From Sipunculus nudus (taxonomy: Eukaryota > Annelida > Sipuncula > Golfingiida > Sipunculidae), in contig CM049306.1 in NCBI GenBank assembly GCA_026874595.1, forward strand, positions 27,951,519 through 28,015,518: 64,000 bases of DNA. Direction: 5' to 3'. Position numbers and translations under genes: made by a program. The first letter of the stretch is position 1, and each line of letters opens with the position of its first letter. The notes under the pieces were generated by a model. It saw only the letters and a program-made list of their open reading frames with translations. It was not told where the DNA came from and did not search any database. Of this stretch, positions 14,289-25,990 are shown piece after piece.

Positions 14289-14832
14289 AAGCTTTCTTTT
14301 TACATTTCTTTATAGATTTAAAGTGTAAGATGGTCTTTTTTGAAGCCATTATCAACAATTTATTAAAAAAAACAGTTTAACTATCACTACTTTTGTGTTA
14401 CAGTTAATTCATATTTATTTTCTTGATTTGAAATAAATGCAATTAAACTTATACTTTTTTAAATATAAAATCAAATAAAATGCTAACAAATTGTTGCAAA
14501 AAATATCCATTCTCCAATTCAGTTACACATTTATATAAATTTTATGAAACTAAATTATGTTATAGACAAAGAATAAAATGGCCGATTCAAGAAGCATTTA
14601 TACAATAAATTATTCCTATGGTTCATTTGGAAGTTGTCTGATTGGACATAATTTCAAAAACATTAGCAGAGGAAACTGGGTTTTACAGTTTTTCCATCAA
14701 AACACTTCTAAACAGCCATCATTGTGTTGGTTCTTTAAAACCATTATTATCAGGTGCACCCATATTGAGTGGCTTAATCAGCATGTTACAATAAAAATGT
14801 ATAAATGTCATATACACTAATAACCTGTGATA

Positions 14833-15170
14833 TTTTTTACCTCCGCCAAGCCTAGCGGCAGGGGTTATGTTCTGGGCAGTGTATGTTTGTCTGTTTATCT
14901 GTTGTAATAGGAAAGTAAAGCTCAAAGCTCAAAGCTCAAAGTAAAACGCCCAACCCCCATGGGATTTTTTTCCAGGGCCTCAATGGAGTTGAATGAAATC
15001 TTCAGGATAGCTCGGCATTGGTTAAAGGAAAAACTGATTAAATTTTGATAAGGATAACATTCTTGATCAAGTTATATTTTAAATGAAAAATGCTGCTTTT
15101 CTGACAGTTCCATATGAGGGTAATGAGCTGACTTGGTGGAGGTCTGCACTCTCTGAGTGCTTTTCTAGTT
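14833..15170 (-). mobile_element. Short non-autonomous element with terminal hairpins (HINE/MITE-like), about 338 bp
   Basis: On the minus strand the element begins AACTAGAAAA at 15170 and is followed at once by a perfect 6-bp hairpin, GCACTC/GAGTGC with a 3-base loop (15146-15160). It ends in a second stem-loop at 14840-14862 (CCT-CCGC pairing with GCGG-AGG, one bulged base), followed by a short A-run. An 11-bp inverted repeat also links the ends: CCTCCGCCAAG at 14840-14850 and CTTGGTGGAGG at 15132-15142, with one mismatch. A 7-base motif, AAAGCTC, is repeated about three times near 14916-14941. Elements with this CTCCGCCAAGG end are widespread in animal genomes. No ORF is present, so it would depend on an enzyme encoded elsewhere. 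The class (Helentron-derived or MITE) is inferred from structure. Confidence 0.7.
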
Positions 15171-18100
15171 AATATATAAATTCACAAATTATAGATGAAT
15201 AGAAGATAGACTCAGATAAAAGCTTAATGTAAATGGACACGGTATTTCCAATATGTGTCCAGCAGGATGTTAACAAAGAAAATTGCCTCTTAATTATTAT
15301 TTAATCATTACTTTGGCTTTTAAAACCCTTTAGTTACAATTGAATGATTAATGAGAAATACTCATAATAGCTTGCAGAGATTGCAAAGAAGCTAAGAAAA
15401 TAAAAATGCATGTCTCCCAATGCATTGACAAACTTTGCTTTTTTTCACTCTAGAGACAGAACTCTAAATAATGAGACTGAATGTCAGTGTAACCTCTCTT
15501 AACATTCTTTTACTGAGGATAAGTCCTCCAAGAAATCCTATTACAGGGATCCTAGAAATCAAGTTACCATGGCAGCCCACTATGAACCAGCCGAACTAGC
15601 GTGAAAGCATCAATTAGCAAATCAGCACATACATGACTGCAGCTATCTGGGAATTCACTTCATGGAGTAAATGGCAGATTTATGGTCAAGCACGACTAAC
15701 TTGCTAAAGTGGCCTCAGCCAATAACCTGCAATTACAAGTTCCATAAAGTGCCCAGTAATAGAACAACAGCAAGCTGGCTATGGGCTGACTCAGACATTA
15801 ATGGATTTTCTTGTCTAGTGATGGGTAATAGTTTGGAAATATTACTGGAACCCTACCACAAATAATAAAATAATGGACTGCATTTTTACCCTGGGCCCTG
15901 CTCTACTGATCTGTATGCAAACCTTACATTTCTGTGATTAAACCCAAGCTGTATCATGATACAGTGGTGTGTCCATTATTGTCTCATTGTAGGCAGGTCC
16001 CAGCTGCTGAGAGCATTCTGATGTAATCTAGACTGTTGCTTTGTAATCTACTTTCTAGTGTTAATGGTTCCTAATGTCTCCATATGATCATAGCATTCAA
16101 ACAATAAAATTAAAAGTATTTATTATGCATCCCAGTTTGCTGACAAACTGTGTCCTAAGAATCTGACTGGTAGTGATTTCTGTTGGAGTTTTCCATTAAT
16201 ACATTAAGGTTATTATTCAGTGCCTGAACAGTCTAATTCACCATTCTATTAGCATTCCACAAACTTCATTCATGGCAGATTGATTTGTTAATTACATTAA
16301 AACACGGGTATGCATGCAGCCTATAATTCCCATGGAAAAACGCAAAAATGCCAGCATCTGAGCGTGTAATTCAATCAACAGACCCATCCCTTAATTCCTT
16401 AAAATCAAGTCATTTAGTCCTAAGGCTAACATCTAAACTGTTCTTGAATAGCAAAGGATGTTGTAATGAAGCTCATTTTGTATATACATATGTCTAATAA
16501 TAGTGTATGAGTTAATCCCTGGTATCACCACAACAGTAAATTGTATCTCTTACATTTCACTTAGGAAAAAGGATATTGCACCTGATTAACATTTGATTAT
16601 CTCTGAGACTTACTTTTCCCTGACCCTAACACTGACGCAGTCTTGTGTATAATGTCTATTTCATTGAACAAACCATCTATATAATTGATACAGCAGTTAT
16701 TGTCTGGTCACTCATGACAAAATAATGTGGAATTAATAGACGTTTACATGCAAATAACAAAGTAAACTCATCAGTTCATCAAATAATGATACTAGTATCC
16801 CTTGTGGACTGATTTATTATAAAACTAATTATAAATTTCATCACTGGTTATTTCATCAAAATCTTTCCCTCTAATATCCTGAGGCATAAAAACACCAGTC
16901 AATTTTTGAAGTAAACAAATAATCAGCCTATTTCACTCAGTACCAGAGATGACAATTAAGCTCATCATATAAGTTTCTTGTCCATGAGAGTAAGCCCTGA
17001 AGGGAAGGGCATCCCTTCAACCCTAAGAGACTGAACACTTCATAGCTTGACTGGTAGACTAGAAACCATTAATCAACATGAAACATCAGGACTATACTGA
17101 GATATTAGCATGCAGCTATGTAAAGAATATAGATTTAACTGTAATTTTCCTGTGGGTTCAGTAGCGGGTAATTATTTTACAGCTGCTTTTCATGGGGAAA
17201 TTTAGTTTTCAGTTCACTGAATATTGCAATTGTTGTAAATTTCTATTTCAATTTATGTAAATTACATTACAATTTTATTTTATTTATATATATTTGTGAA
17301 GATATTCTGAACAATCTATCTGTCTCAGTTTTCCTTCTAAGCAAATCAGTATATTCAGACCCTTATTTATTCAATAAAGCAGTGTTGTGAGGTCTTTTCT
17401 GTAATATAATATGTATGGTTTTGTAAAGACTCCCCTTCAATGTAATTATAGAAGCATTTAGCCTGCGGCCATTTCCCTGTGGGTCATGATGTCCTGTAAT
17501 ATATTGTCTATGGCCAGGTTGTCCTGGATTCTTCTCACAGAAGTACCACTAAGATTGATCAACCTCCACAAAGAACACAAAAAACCCCAGAAAATACCCA
17601 ATTTGATTTCTGGAAGGTTTATCAATATTGATCACCGGCCACCAATTCATCTTTGGTGCTGACAGTAAAAGGGGAAGTGCACCACTAAATAGGGATAATT
17701 TGCTGGGGCTAGCAGCTGTTGCTATCAGGAAGAAATAAAAAGAACCCAGCCAGCAGTGAAGCGCAACTCACCAACAAGCTGCCTGGTAACCGGTATGTCC
17801 TCTGATCTGTGCAGGAAAGATGTCCTCCCATCTTTTTCTTCAGATCCTTTTATCCATTAACTATCAATTATCTCATTGACATCCAAGGCAAGATCCAATA
17901 CAATGTAGTCCTAGAAAGCCATTAATGTGCTCATCCCATTTTTGTTTAATCCTCCATATTTATATAGGTGTACATAATGAATTATAAGTTCATAAAATCT
18001 TATTGACTTTAAGTATACATCAGATCAGAGGGTAATAATAAATCTGGCAGTAGAGACCAAAGTACATGCTGCGTTCATGCACAGGTTCACTTTTCTGAGT

Positions 18101-19888
18101 GATGAAAATTTTGTTTTAGTGCATGTTTGAGTGCAGTCAAGGACATGTGACATGAAAACTGCGTCAGTGTCCATCTGAAGTGGGTGTCAGCAGCAGGTGT
18201 GTGTCAACATCACTCTACAGACACTCAAAGCAGCTTGTGTTGGGCTGATGCTCACCTGTCTGGTTGCTAAGTGGCCAGCCTTACTCAGTCCGTATCTCAG
18301 TCTAACTATGTCATACCATCACCACAACAGCATGGAGTCTACAGAATAATGGCAAAGTAATATGTGGTGAAAGGCGACAGTGAGGGCCAGCGATGCCATC
18401 TGTCATGGTCTGGTGACATCATCAAAAGGACACAGCTCTGACCTTATCCGCCCCATGTCACCTGACCAGGAACTACATCATAACATATACTCATGTTACT
18501 CATGATTGTATCATAATCATTTGACAATTGTGGGCAGGCTAGATAACTGTGTCAACAAAACTGAGCAGGGCGTGCAGGCGCCCTCAGCCTGATGGATGTT
18601 CTCTTAAGAGTTGGCTGAGGACTCCGTAAATCAGCAAAACCACTTGCCAGGATCCCAGCAAGAGGAAAATTAGACTTTGATTACACTATGAAGTCCTGTG
18701 CACACACAAGATGCAGGTATTATAACGACCTCTCGAGGCTACGGGCAATACCTCCTGCAAAGTTGTCATGCCAGCCTAAGATTATGAAGTACTGCTAGGA
18801 GTGGAGAGATGCTGGTGCAGTGGTCCCACAGAAAATACAGCTTCAAAAATGGCACCACTGACGGAAGTGCCGCTCCTTCTACAAGTGGAGTTTCAACATT
18901 GGACCTCCTTTATACAGTGCATTAGTGACCAGAAAGCGCAATAACAGCCAACGTTCTTGGACTCAGTACCTGAGAACTTCCTTACTTGAAGTATTATTAA
19001 AGCAATAACAGATGGGGACCAACGATTTAATTCTAACCTGGAATGCAACCACTATTCATAATTAACATAACTTATTCTGCTTCATGTATCAGCAATATGC
19101 AAACATACACATATAGATGCTTCTTTTTTATTAATTTATATATTATACTCTGTTCAAATGATAAAAAGATTGACAATTCTGATTTATTCATATAATTACA
19201 AAATGCTTTTAGAAATAAAATAAATATAAACACTGCAAACAATTTTCAGATGACATAAAATTCTGACAGGAGTTCAAGGTTCTTTTAAGTGAACAAAACC
19301 TCAGAAGTGACAGTCACTGAAAATCACATGCTGATATGATCAAAACTGAAGGACACCCCACATTGCTTTAATTAACTACATCAGCATTTGCCCCTTGTTC
19401 ATTTCATGTGTTTATCATAACATGCTATATCTGTAATTGGATATATGCATGACAGCCCTCTTTCTGAATAAACATCTTTCAAGTTATTCACTGGTAATTT
19501 ATTTTTTGCATAACTGATCTGGTATCTCTAACAACCAGTTTCTGCCTGGATTTCTATCAGCATTACTGGTGAAAGCAACTGAACTTCCTGAATACATGGT
19601 TTTGAATGACGCTCTTGGTCTGGCACAAAACAGATGAAACAGCCAAACAAGGCTGGCACGTAATGTTTTATTGGGTTTCATGATCAACTGAATTTGCTCA
19701 TCTCTTGAGGCTTTCAGTAATATAACGTCAAACTAGTGGCTGGTCTAACTCTATGATCAACTGACCAACTCTACATGGCTCAAGTCTTACCAAAAACTGT
19801 GTAAAATGTAAAAGCAAATATTAACATTACTTCTTTTATTAACAAATCTATGATCTGCAGTGTTTACTCTTTGAAGCCAATAAAACTT
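15171..19888. other. Non-coding AT-rich sequence, no gene recognised
   Basis: No ORF of interest and no clear repeat was seen. The sequence at about 16230-16430 is more complex than its surroundings and rich in homeodomain-type TTAATTA motifs; it is listed separately as a possible regulatory patch. The segment 18100-18800 is somewhat richer in G+C and in TG/CA steps, with no recognisable exon. Confidence 0.6.
16230..16430. promoter_or_regulatory. Enhancer-like unique patch (speculative)
   Basis: The patch is non-repetitive and less AT-biased than its flanks. It packs homeodomain-type cores (TTAATTACATTAA), a GCATGCA motif and CpG-containing stretches into about 200 bases with no open frame. 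Such mixtures are typical of conserved non-coding elements near developmental genes, but single-genome sequence cannot show conservation. This is a pointer for a cross-species alignment only. Confidence 0.15.
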
Positions 19889-19916
19889 TTATTATTATAA
19901 TAATAATAGTAATAAA

Positions 19917-19949
<33 letters not shown>

Positions 19950-20030
19950 TATTATTATTATTATTATTATTATAATTATTATTATTATTATTATAATGAC
20001 TATTATAATGATTATTAATATTATTAACTT
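19889..20030. repeat. Palindromic AAT/ATT microsatellite
   Basis: An (AAT)n run on the plus strand switches at about 19950 directly into an (ATT)n run, so the two halves are reverse complements. Further ATT/TTA units decay towards 20030. The arrangement can fold into a long AT hairpin. Such switches usually arise from replication slippage with template inversion. Confidence 0.9.
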
Positions 20031-22508
20031 TTAGAATGAACAACTGATTTGTGAATGATCCCAGGCAAAATCAATATAATTCACAAAAAGATTTGTACCT
20101 TATATCTGGTTTGTCAATACATATACTTTTTTACTCCAGTTGTGCAACCCATGCAGAGGCTTTATTCCTATTTCAAATTAAATGTTTATTAAAAGCTCTA
20201 TTACTTGTGAAATGATATTTGTGTAAGGGACCACTGGTCATCAGCTGGGAAAAAAGGGGTCACAGTAACATCATTTCTATTTAAATATGAGAACATAATT
20301 GCATTACAATGCACACAAAGCTGAGTTGCTGAGTTAGTTTAAGTTTAAAGTACTATGCCCAAGATGCAAATTACATCAGAATTTGGAAACTGATATTGCT
20401 GATGTAGATCATGCTTACCTCATGTCAGGTAAGAAGCTTCAAAAATAAAATCATAAATGCCTGTACCTAATTCTTAAAATATTGTAAGTTGCTGGCATAA
20501 GTATATATATATATGATCATTTTAACTAAACAACATTTGTTGATTTCATATGACATTTTGGAAAAGCATTTCACCTTCTAGCACACTATTAGTGACACTG
20601 AGAATGCCTGGTAGGCACCAAATTGTTAATATATGGCACATCCCTGCAGAAAACCACAAGTGCCAGTTTAAGAAGAATGCCTACAATTATTTTGTTTTGT
20701 TTAATATAATAATGTTAGATACAACACAATTTTTTTCTCATATGATAATAAATGATCTCACCTTGACCTTGACCTATGTGTTTTACATAAAGGCTGTATC
20801 TATGAACTTATCTCACCAATCGTTTTTTCACATATGCTTTGTTTTATGTTATAATATATTTCAAAGACATGAAGTTTTCTAAAAAATAGTAAATAATTTC
20901 ACCTTGACTCACCTTCAAAATAAGGCTGTATTTAGTGTTGCCTATTATTGATCTCCCATTATAAGTTTTACTCTGTCTTGTGCTGACATTCTCTCCTCAC
21001 TACACATGTTAAAGGTGTAAAAACATACAGACTGTGCCTGGGAACAATCTGGCAAATATGTGTTCCGCTCATGTCTTCTCCTATGACAGTTTCCCATGTA
21101 TATATACCCAACCACTAGTATTTAAGAAATGTGTCTTTAGCATCATGTTAACCAGTTTGGATGGTGATGATGTCAGATATATACAGTCTCTCCTCATTCT
21201 TCATCATTATAACATATGCTGTGGTCAGCAGGAGACCCTCCAGGTCCTCTGCCAGTGTAACCCTGTACCAGCCTGTCAAGCCCCATCTGCAGTTGTATAT
21301 GACTCACAGAGTTTCACACAACTAATTTATGAGCCTGCGCAAATGCTATAAGTAAGCATATCTTACCCCAGACAAGTCTTCAAGAAGAAAGATGAAAAAG
21401 CCTGTCCCCTACTCCTGGCCTTACATCATGGGGTAAGAAACAAGAAGCATGCCACCAAGACAGACTTAGCATGATATTGACTCAATCCAACTTGCCATGA
21501 TGCAGGCTGGGAAATGAGACTGGGCCAAGAATGTCAGAGCCAATTAGGGATCAAAGCCAGGATTGAGCTTCCCCATTTCACAGAGGACCCTCTAGTTAAT
21601 ATCTTTTTACACCACTGCTATTTAACCACTCAGTTGTCCCTAATGCAATTTAGCCCCTATCAGGCCATGCGATCTAGTTAGGAACCTCTCATCTCCTTCA
21701 ATATTTCACAAGTCTTATTGTGTCCATTGAGACTAAGTAGCCTCAAGCCAGGTAGCTGTCAGGCCCAAACATCCCAGTGATGCCTGCTTGTGACACTGTC
21801 GGAAGTCTCTCAGTCACCAACTTCACCAGCATCACTGCTCAGCCTCAGATATATGGACATTGATTTTCCATCACTGATCTTCATAGCTCAAATATGATGT
21901 ATCTTGAACACTTCCCTAACCAGAAAAGACCGTAGCATGAAACATCAGTCAGCCATGGTTAACCTTTTCCTGCTCTGATGTTACGACATAAACCCTCCCC
22001 CCTCTCCCACACAATTTGTTTTCATCATAACCTCTGTGAAGAAAAACACAACTTGCCCTCGTTGGTTCATCCATGCATAGTCTTGCCAGGTTTTTTTCTT
22101 CAACACTTCTATTGATCATTGAGCTCTTTAATCTTAAATAGCTGAATATATAATCTGAATACTTCACAAGGAATGATGACCCTGATATTCAAGTTTTCTT
22201 TGAAGTGAATATCTATATAGGATAACATATATATGTTTTTTTAATTTAAACCAATTTTATATGCTACATTTGACATTCCCAAGAATGAGAAAAGTTGTAT
22301 GATCTTTCATATTATTGAAGAAACCAACAGGCAGGAAAAAGACTGAAAGATTGTTTCACCATGGCAACTGATGTCCAGACATGATGTCTTCAAGAAAAAG
22401 ATTGACAGAATATTTTACAGTTATAATAATTATTGTCCCACCATGATGTCTTCCAAGTGATTTTTAAAGTCTGATGCAGTTGGCTTAACTATGTAAGATA
22501 GTCAGTCA
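20031..22508. other. Non-coding AT-rich sequence, no gene recognised
   Basis: ORFs of up to 110 codons here (20550-20882 and 21034-21351, both plus) have no recognisable motifs and no plausible splice context. A 7-bp inverted repeat at 20413-20435 (CTTACCT and AGGTAAG around a 6-base loop) places donor-like motifs on both strands. CCTTGACC repeats near 20760 are typical of degenerate invertebrate repeats. Confidence 0.55.
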
Positions 22509-22775
22509 ACCCACTAGACTAGGTTCTGCACGTGTGGTCGAGCACAGGATTCAAAGCTTCTAAATCTCAGGCAAGGCGATTAGACTTTTTATGGTTGGCC
22601 TCTACCCTGCCTTTGCAGGCTTAATGTGAAGAATGTGCCCCAGCCATGTATCACTCACAAATGAGTGCACCTTTCGTGGGTTCCTCAGTGGTGAGACCCA
22701 GAAAAGGGGTTGATTACACCCCAGGACCCTTAGTTATGGTACTCTGAGCCTTGCTGATACCAGGATAATCATATG
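22509..22775 (+). mobile_element. SINE copy, degenerate, same family as 36161-36436
   Basis: The body from about 22595 to 22775 aligns closely with the copy at 36 kb. Shared blocks in the same order are TTTGCAGGCTTAA, GTATCACTCACAAA followed by GAGTGCA, GGGTTCCTC, GATTACAC, TAGGACCC-like and ACCAGGATAA. The tRNA-like head is damaged: an A-box-like GTGGTCGAGCA remains, but the segment holding the B box in the other copy is missing, apparently by a deletion of about 18 bases near 22560. Both copies are in plus orientation. With its internal promoter broken, this copy should be inactive. Confidence 0.65.
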
Positions 22776-22857
22776 TCACTAGTCACCACCCTGCCAAAGT
22801 GTGAAACTGATACAGATTTCTGCATATGTACATGGTACTCAGTTAAGCAATTATTAA

Positions 22858-25050
22858 AAATGGAGGCAGTTATCTCCACAAAATATTGAAAAAATTGACT
22901 GAGAAACTCAAGTATAATTTGTATGTTTATTTAGACTTTGAAACAAGTGACCCCTGGGTCATGAAGCTCAGCCAACTGACATGTTGACAATATGTCCTTG
23001 CACAGGCAACTAATTAAGATCATGTAGGTGGCATCATTTTTCATGTATATCAGCTTAAGGTCATCAAGACCCATAAGCACAACAAATTTTATGACAAGCC
23101 AACCAGCCTTTCCTGAGCAATCCGGCAATTTGTGTGTATTTTGCATTATTTCTGGGGTGCCCAAACATACCCCAAAACCCTGAGAATATAGGTCACAGTG
23201 ACCAAATTTCAGGTTTCTAGGGAGAACTTTTGAGAAACTCTCAGTATATCAAGTTAGAAGATTCTGGGCCGAATGGTTATGATTTGTGCCCTACTTTGGT
23301 ATCACATTTTCAATTATTCTGAGGGGTGCTTATAAGCCCAATAGCTTAGAAAATCTGGGTAACAGAGACCTAATTTCAAGTTTCCAAGGAGACTTTTCAT
23401 GGACCTCCCTGAATTTTAAGTGTGAAGATTTCAGGTCCAATGGTTATGATTTGTGCCCTGCTTGGTATAAAATTTTTAATTATGCTGGGGGTGCTTATAA
23501 GCCCCATAGCTCAGATAATATGGATAGCAGAGACCTAATTTCAAGTTTCCAAGGATATTTCTCACAGACTTCCTTGGATGTCAAGTATGAAGATTGTAGG
23601 ACCAATGGTCACAGTTTGTGCCTTGATAACGGATGACCTCATCTTTGACTGTCTAAAAATCAGAGAAAAAAATGTGTTGAAACTTTTAAAAAACCCAGGT
23701 GGCACCACCAGTCTGCATGAAATGATGAAATACTTCATGAGGAATATTCATGCAAAGAATCAGGGTGATCAATGCATTAGTTGTTCACATACTGGAGCTT
23801 TTGTATCAACTTTTTAGTTATTCTACTTCTAAGCCCCATAGCTCGGAGGATATGGGTAACAGAGACCTGATTTCAGGTTACCATGGAGATATTTATGGAC
23901 CTCCCGGGATGTCAAGAAAGAAGATTCCAGGTCAAATGGTTATGATTTGTGCCCTGTTAACAGATGACCACATCTCTGAAGGTCTAAAAAAAAAGAGACA
24001 TAATCAGGAAAACTATTATTCCTATTTTTTCACACTATTAGTTCAGATTTGCCTTATACAAAAGTTTCCCAGCAAAATCATCCCAGCACAAAGCCTCATT
24101 CCCTCGCATACGACTGTTTATCACCTTGTTATAGTCCTGCGTGTTGGTAAACAGTCTGTTTATCATTACAAGGCCGCCTGACCGGAAATTCAATTAAGAG
24201 GGGCAACACGCTGTGTTTCAGCCAGTATTTTAATTGTATTACGTTTTTTTAACCGAGTCAGTCAGGGCATATCCTGACTGGCATGTGTTGTGGCTCCGCA
24301 CAGCACATGGCCCAACGCACTGTGTTTGACACCTGGGATCGCGCAGTTCACTGTTTTAACACTCGTTTTCTGGACTAAGTAAAAGGTTTCAAGGCAATAT
24401 TTTGGTAGGCACAGCTTTGTTTTAAAGGTAAGAAGCTATTTTTCGTGTTAACGCAACATGCTTTATAGGTGATAGGGCCCCTTTAAGATACTAGAGCTTT
24501 TGTATCAAATTTTAAGTTATTCTGGGGGGTACTTCTGAGCCTCATAGCTTGAACAATATGGATGACAGAGACCTAATTTTAGGTTTACCAGGAGACTTTT
24601 CATGGGCCTCCCAGTATGTCAAGAAAGAAGATTCTAGATCCAGTTGTTACGATTTGTGCCCTATTAACAGATGACCGCATCTTTTAAGGTCTCAAAAATA
24701 GATAAAAAAATCATAAAAAATCGAAAAAATACAGGTGGCACCACCAGTCTGCAGAAAAGGATGAAACACTCCACGATTAATATCCATGCAAAGAATAATG
24801 TTGATCAATGCATTAGTTGTTTAGATACTTGAGCTTTTGTATCAAATTTTTCATTATTCTGGGGGGTACTTCGGAGCCCAATAGGTTGAAGAATATGGGT
24901 AACAGAGACCTAATTTTAGGTTTCCAAGGAGATTTTTCATGGACCTCTCTGGATGTATTTGTGCCTTGTTAATGGACAGATGGCTGGACAGACAAGGGAC
25001 AAAGAGTGATCGCTATAGCTCAGATGACTTAGAGTCAGCTGAGCTAAATA
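22858..25050 (+). mobile_element. Composite HINE-like element with internal direct repeats and 3' hairpin
   Basis: The element probably begins at a hairpin-like GGAGGCAGTTATCTCC near 22862. It contains at least six diverged copies of a module recognised by GGGTAACAGAGACCTAATTT, at about 23190, 23355, 23523, 23850, 24560 and 24897. Early spacing is about 168 bases; later units are about 330. A second shared block holds GGTGGCACCACCAGTCTGCA. The end shows a short GGAC-type tract (24972-25005) and then a perfect-arm stem-loop, AGCTCAG...CTGAGCT with inner TGACT/AGTCA (25017-25045), followed by A-rich sequence. ORFs across it (23286-23636 and 23750-24181) are read-through of the repeats. An unrelated insertion lies at about 24003-24487. 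The 5' boundary is uncertain by tens of bases. Confidence 0.65.
24003..24487. mobile_element. Unclassified CpG-containing insertion inside the composite element
   Basis: The repeat module around it is interrupted after GGTCTAAAAA and resumes at about 24488 with GATACTAGAGCTTTTG, matching the other modules. The insert has a different composition from its host, with many CpG steps and a more even base mix at 24100-24400. Its right end reads GATAGGGCCCCTTTAAG. I see no clear terminal inverted repeats, tRNA-like head or ORF that would classify it. The left boundary is approximate. It could be a young insertion that has not yet lost its CpGs. Confidence 0.45.
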
Positions 25051-25899
25051 TATACTGAAGGCACAGAGTGTATTGATCTGCTCTAATACAACAGTTTGAT
25101 GAAGAACCATCAACTTCTTAAAATTAGGTCACACTGACCTAATATAAGATTTCTAAGCAGATCTTACCTCTCTCCAACATTTACAGAACCTTTATTGTTA
25201 TCTGGCATCTGGCAGACCAACCAGTAAGGTAAGAAGTGGGCCCAGATAGATGCCGGATCACCATACTCAGAAAGCTAAAAAACGATCAGCTGTGCTACAA
25301 GACAGTTCATGTAACCCCAAAATGACAAGACTGAAAATGGTCTAATACAATTATAGCCAGGATAAGATGTTTAAAGGATGAAGTGCAATTATACACTTCA
25401 GTGAGCTTACCTAAGCTCATAATTTCCACAAATGAGATTTACTACTATTTATTGGATATAGATTATAGTATTCATCTCCAGTTATCAGGAAGAATTCAGC
25501 ATGAGTGACTTTATATTTGCCTTGATGAAAAATTGATTTTGGTTCAAACAGTCAAAAGGATGTTTTCCATGAATATCAATTAGTCCAGCTACATGGTATA
25601 TATGTTTCAGCTGGAATAAGGTTGAATTTAAAACTCATTTTGAATCTTTGAATTCCTGTCTAGAGGTGCCTGGTGGACAAATCAGAATTCAGCTGGTAAA
25701 GGTATCAATATATGTTACATCCTGCCATAGATGGCTAGCCATCAGCTGCCAGTCTGAATCCACAAAAGGACAATGAACAGAGATAACCTGATAAACACAA
25801 AAGCAACTGTTCACCTCTTTTAATTGTAGAATTTTGTGGTTTTTGGCACATATAAATGTACTGTAATTTCTGCTGAGAAATGTTCTTCTAACATTGCCC

Positions 25900-25990
25900 T
25901 GATGGCCATTAATAATTACATTGCAATTAAATGTAATTTAGAATCCAATTTATTGATTCAGCATAAGAAAAGAGATCTATGAATATCATA
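25900..25990. promoter_or_regulatory. Homeodomain-motif cluster (speculative enhancer)
   Basis: Within 90 bases there are several overlapping TAAT/ATTA cores (TTAATAATTACATTG, GCAATTAAATG) and a near-palindromic ATTTACATT/AATGTAATTT arrangement. Such clusters are common in developmental enhancers but also arise by chance in AT-rich DNA, so the support is weak. Confidence 0.12.

Larger units (their letters stand above)
6699..14832. other. Non-coding AT-rich sequence with small repeats
   Basis: No gene was recognised. The longest ORF (118 codons, 9821-10177 plus) overlaps open frames on the other strand and in another plus frame, lies in a locally less AT-rich patch, and has no recognisable family signature. 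Small repeats at 7211-7270, 12781-12812, 13022-13071 and 14255-14288 are listed separately. A splice-like acceptor-donor pair lies near 12222-12233. Tandem and simple repeats dominate the recognisable structure. Confidence 0.6.

Noticed and set aside
20413-20435. Recursive-splice-like CAG-GTAAGA on the plus strand
   Set aside because: The motif is one arm of a short inverted repeat (CTTACCT/AGGTAAG) and lacks a pyrimidine tract, so it looks like coincidence.
23286-24181. Two plus-strand ORFs (116 and 143 codons) with similar peptides
   Set aside because: They lie on the diverged modules of the composite element. The similarity is the DNA repeat, and the frames are broken between modules.
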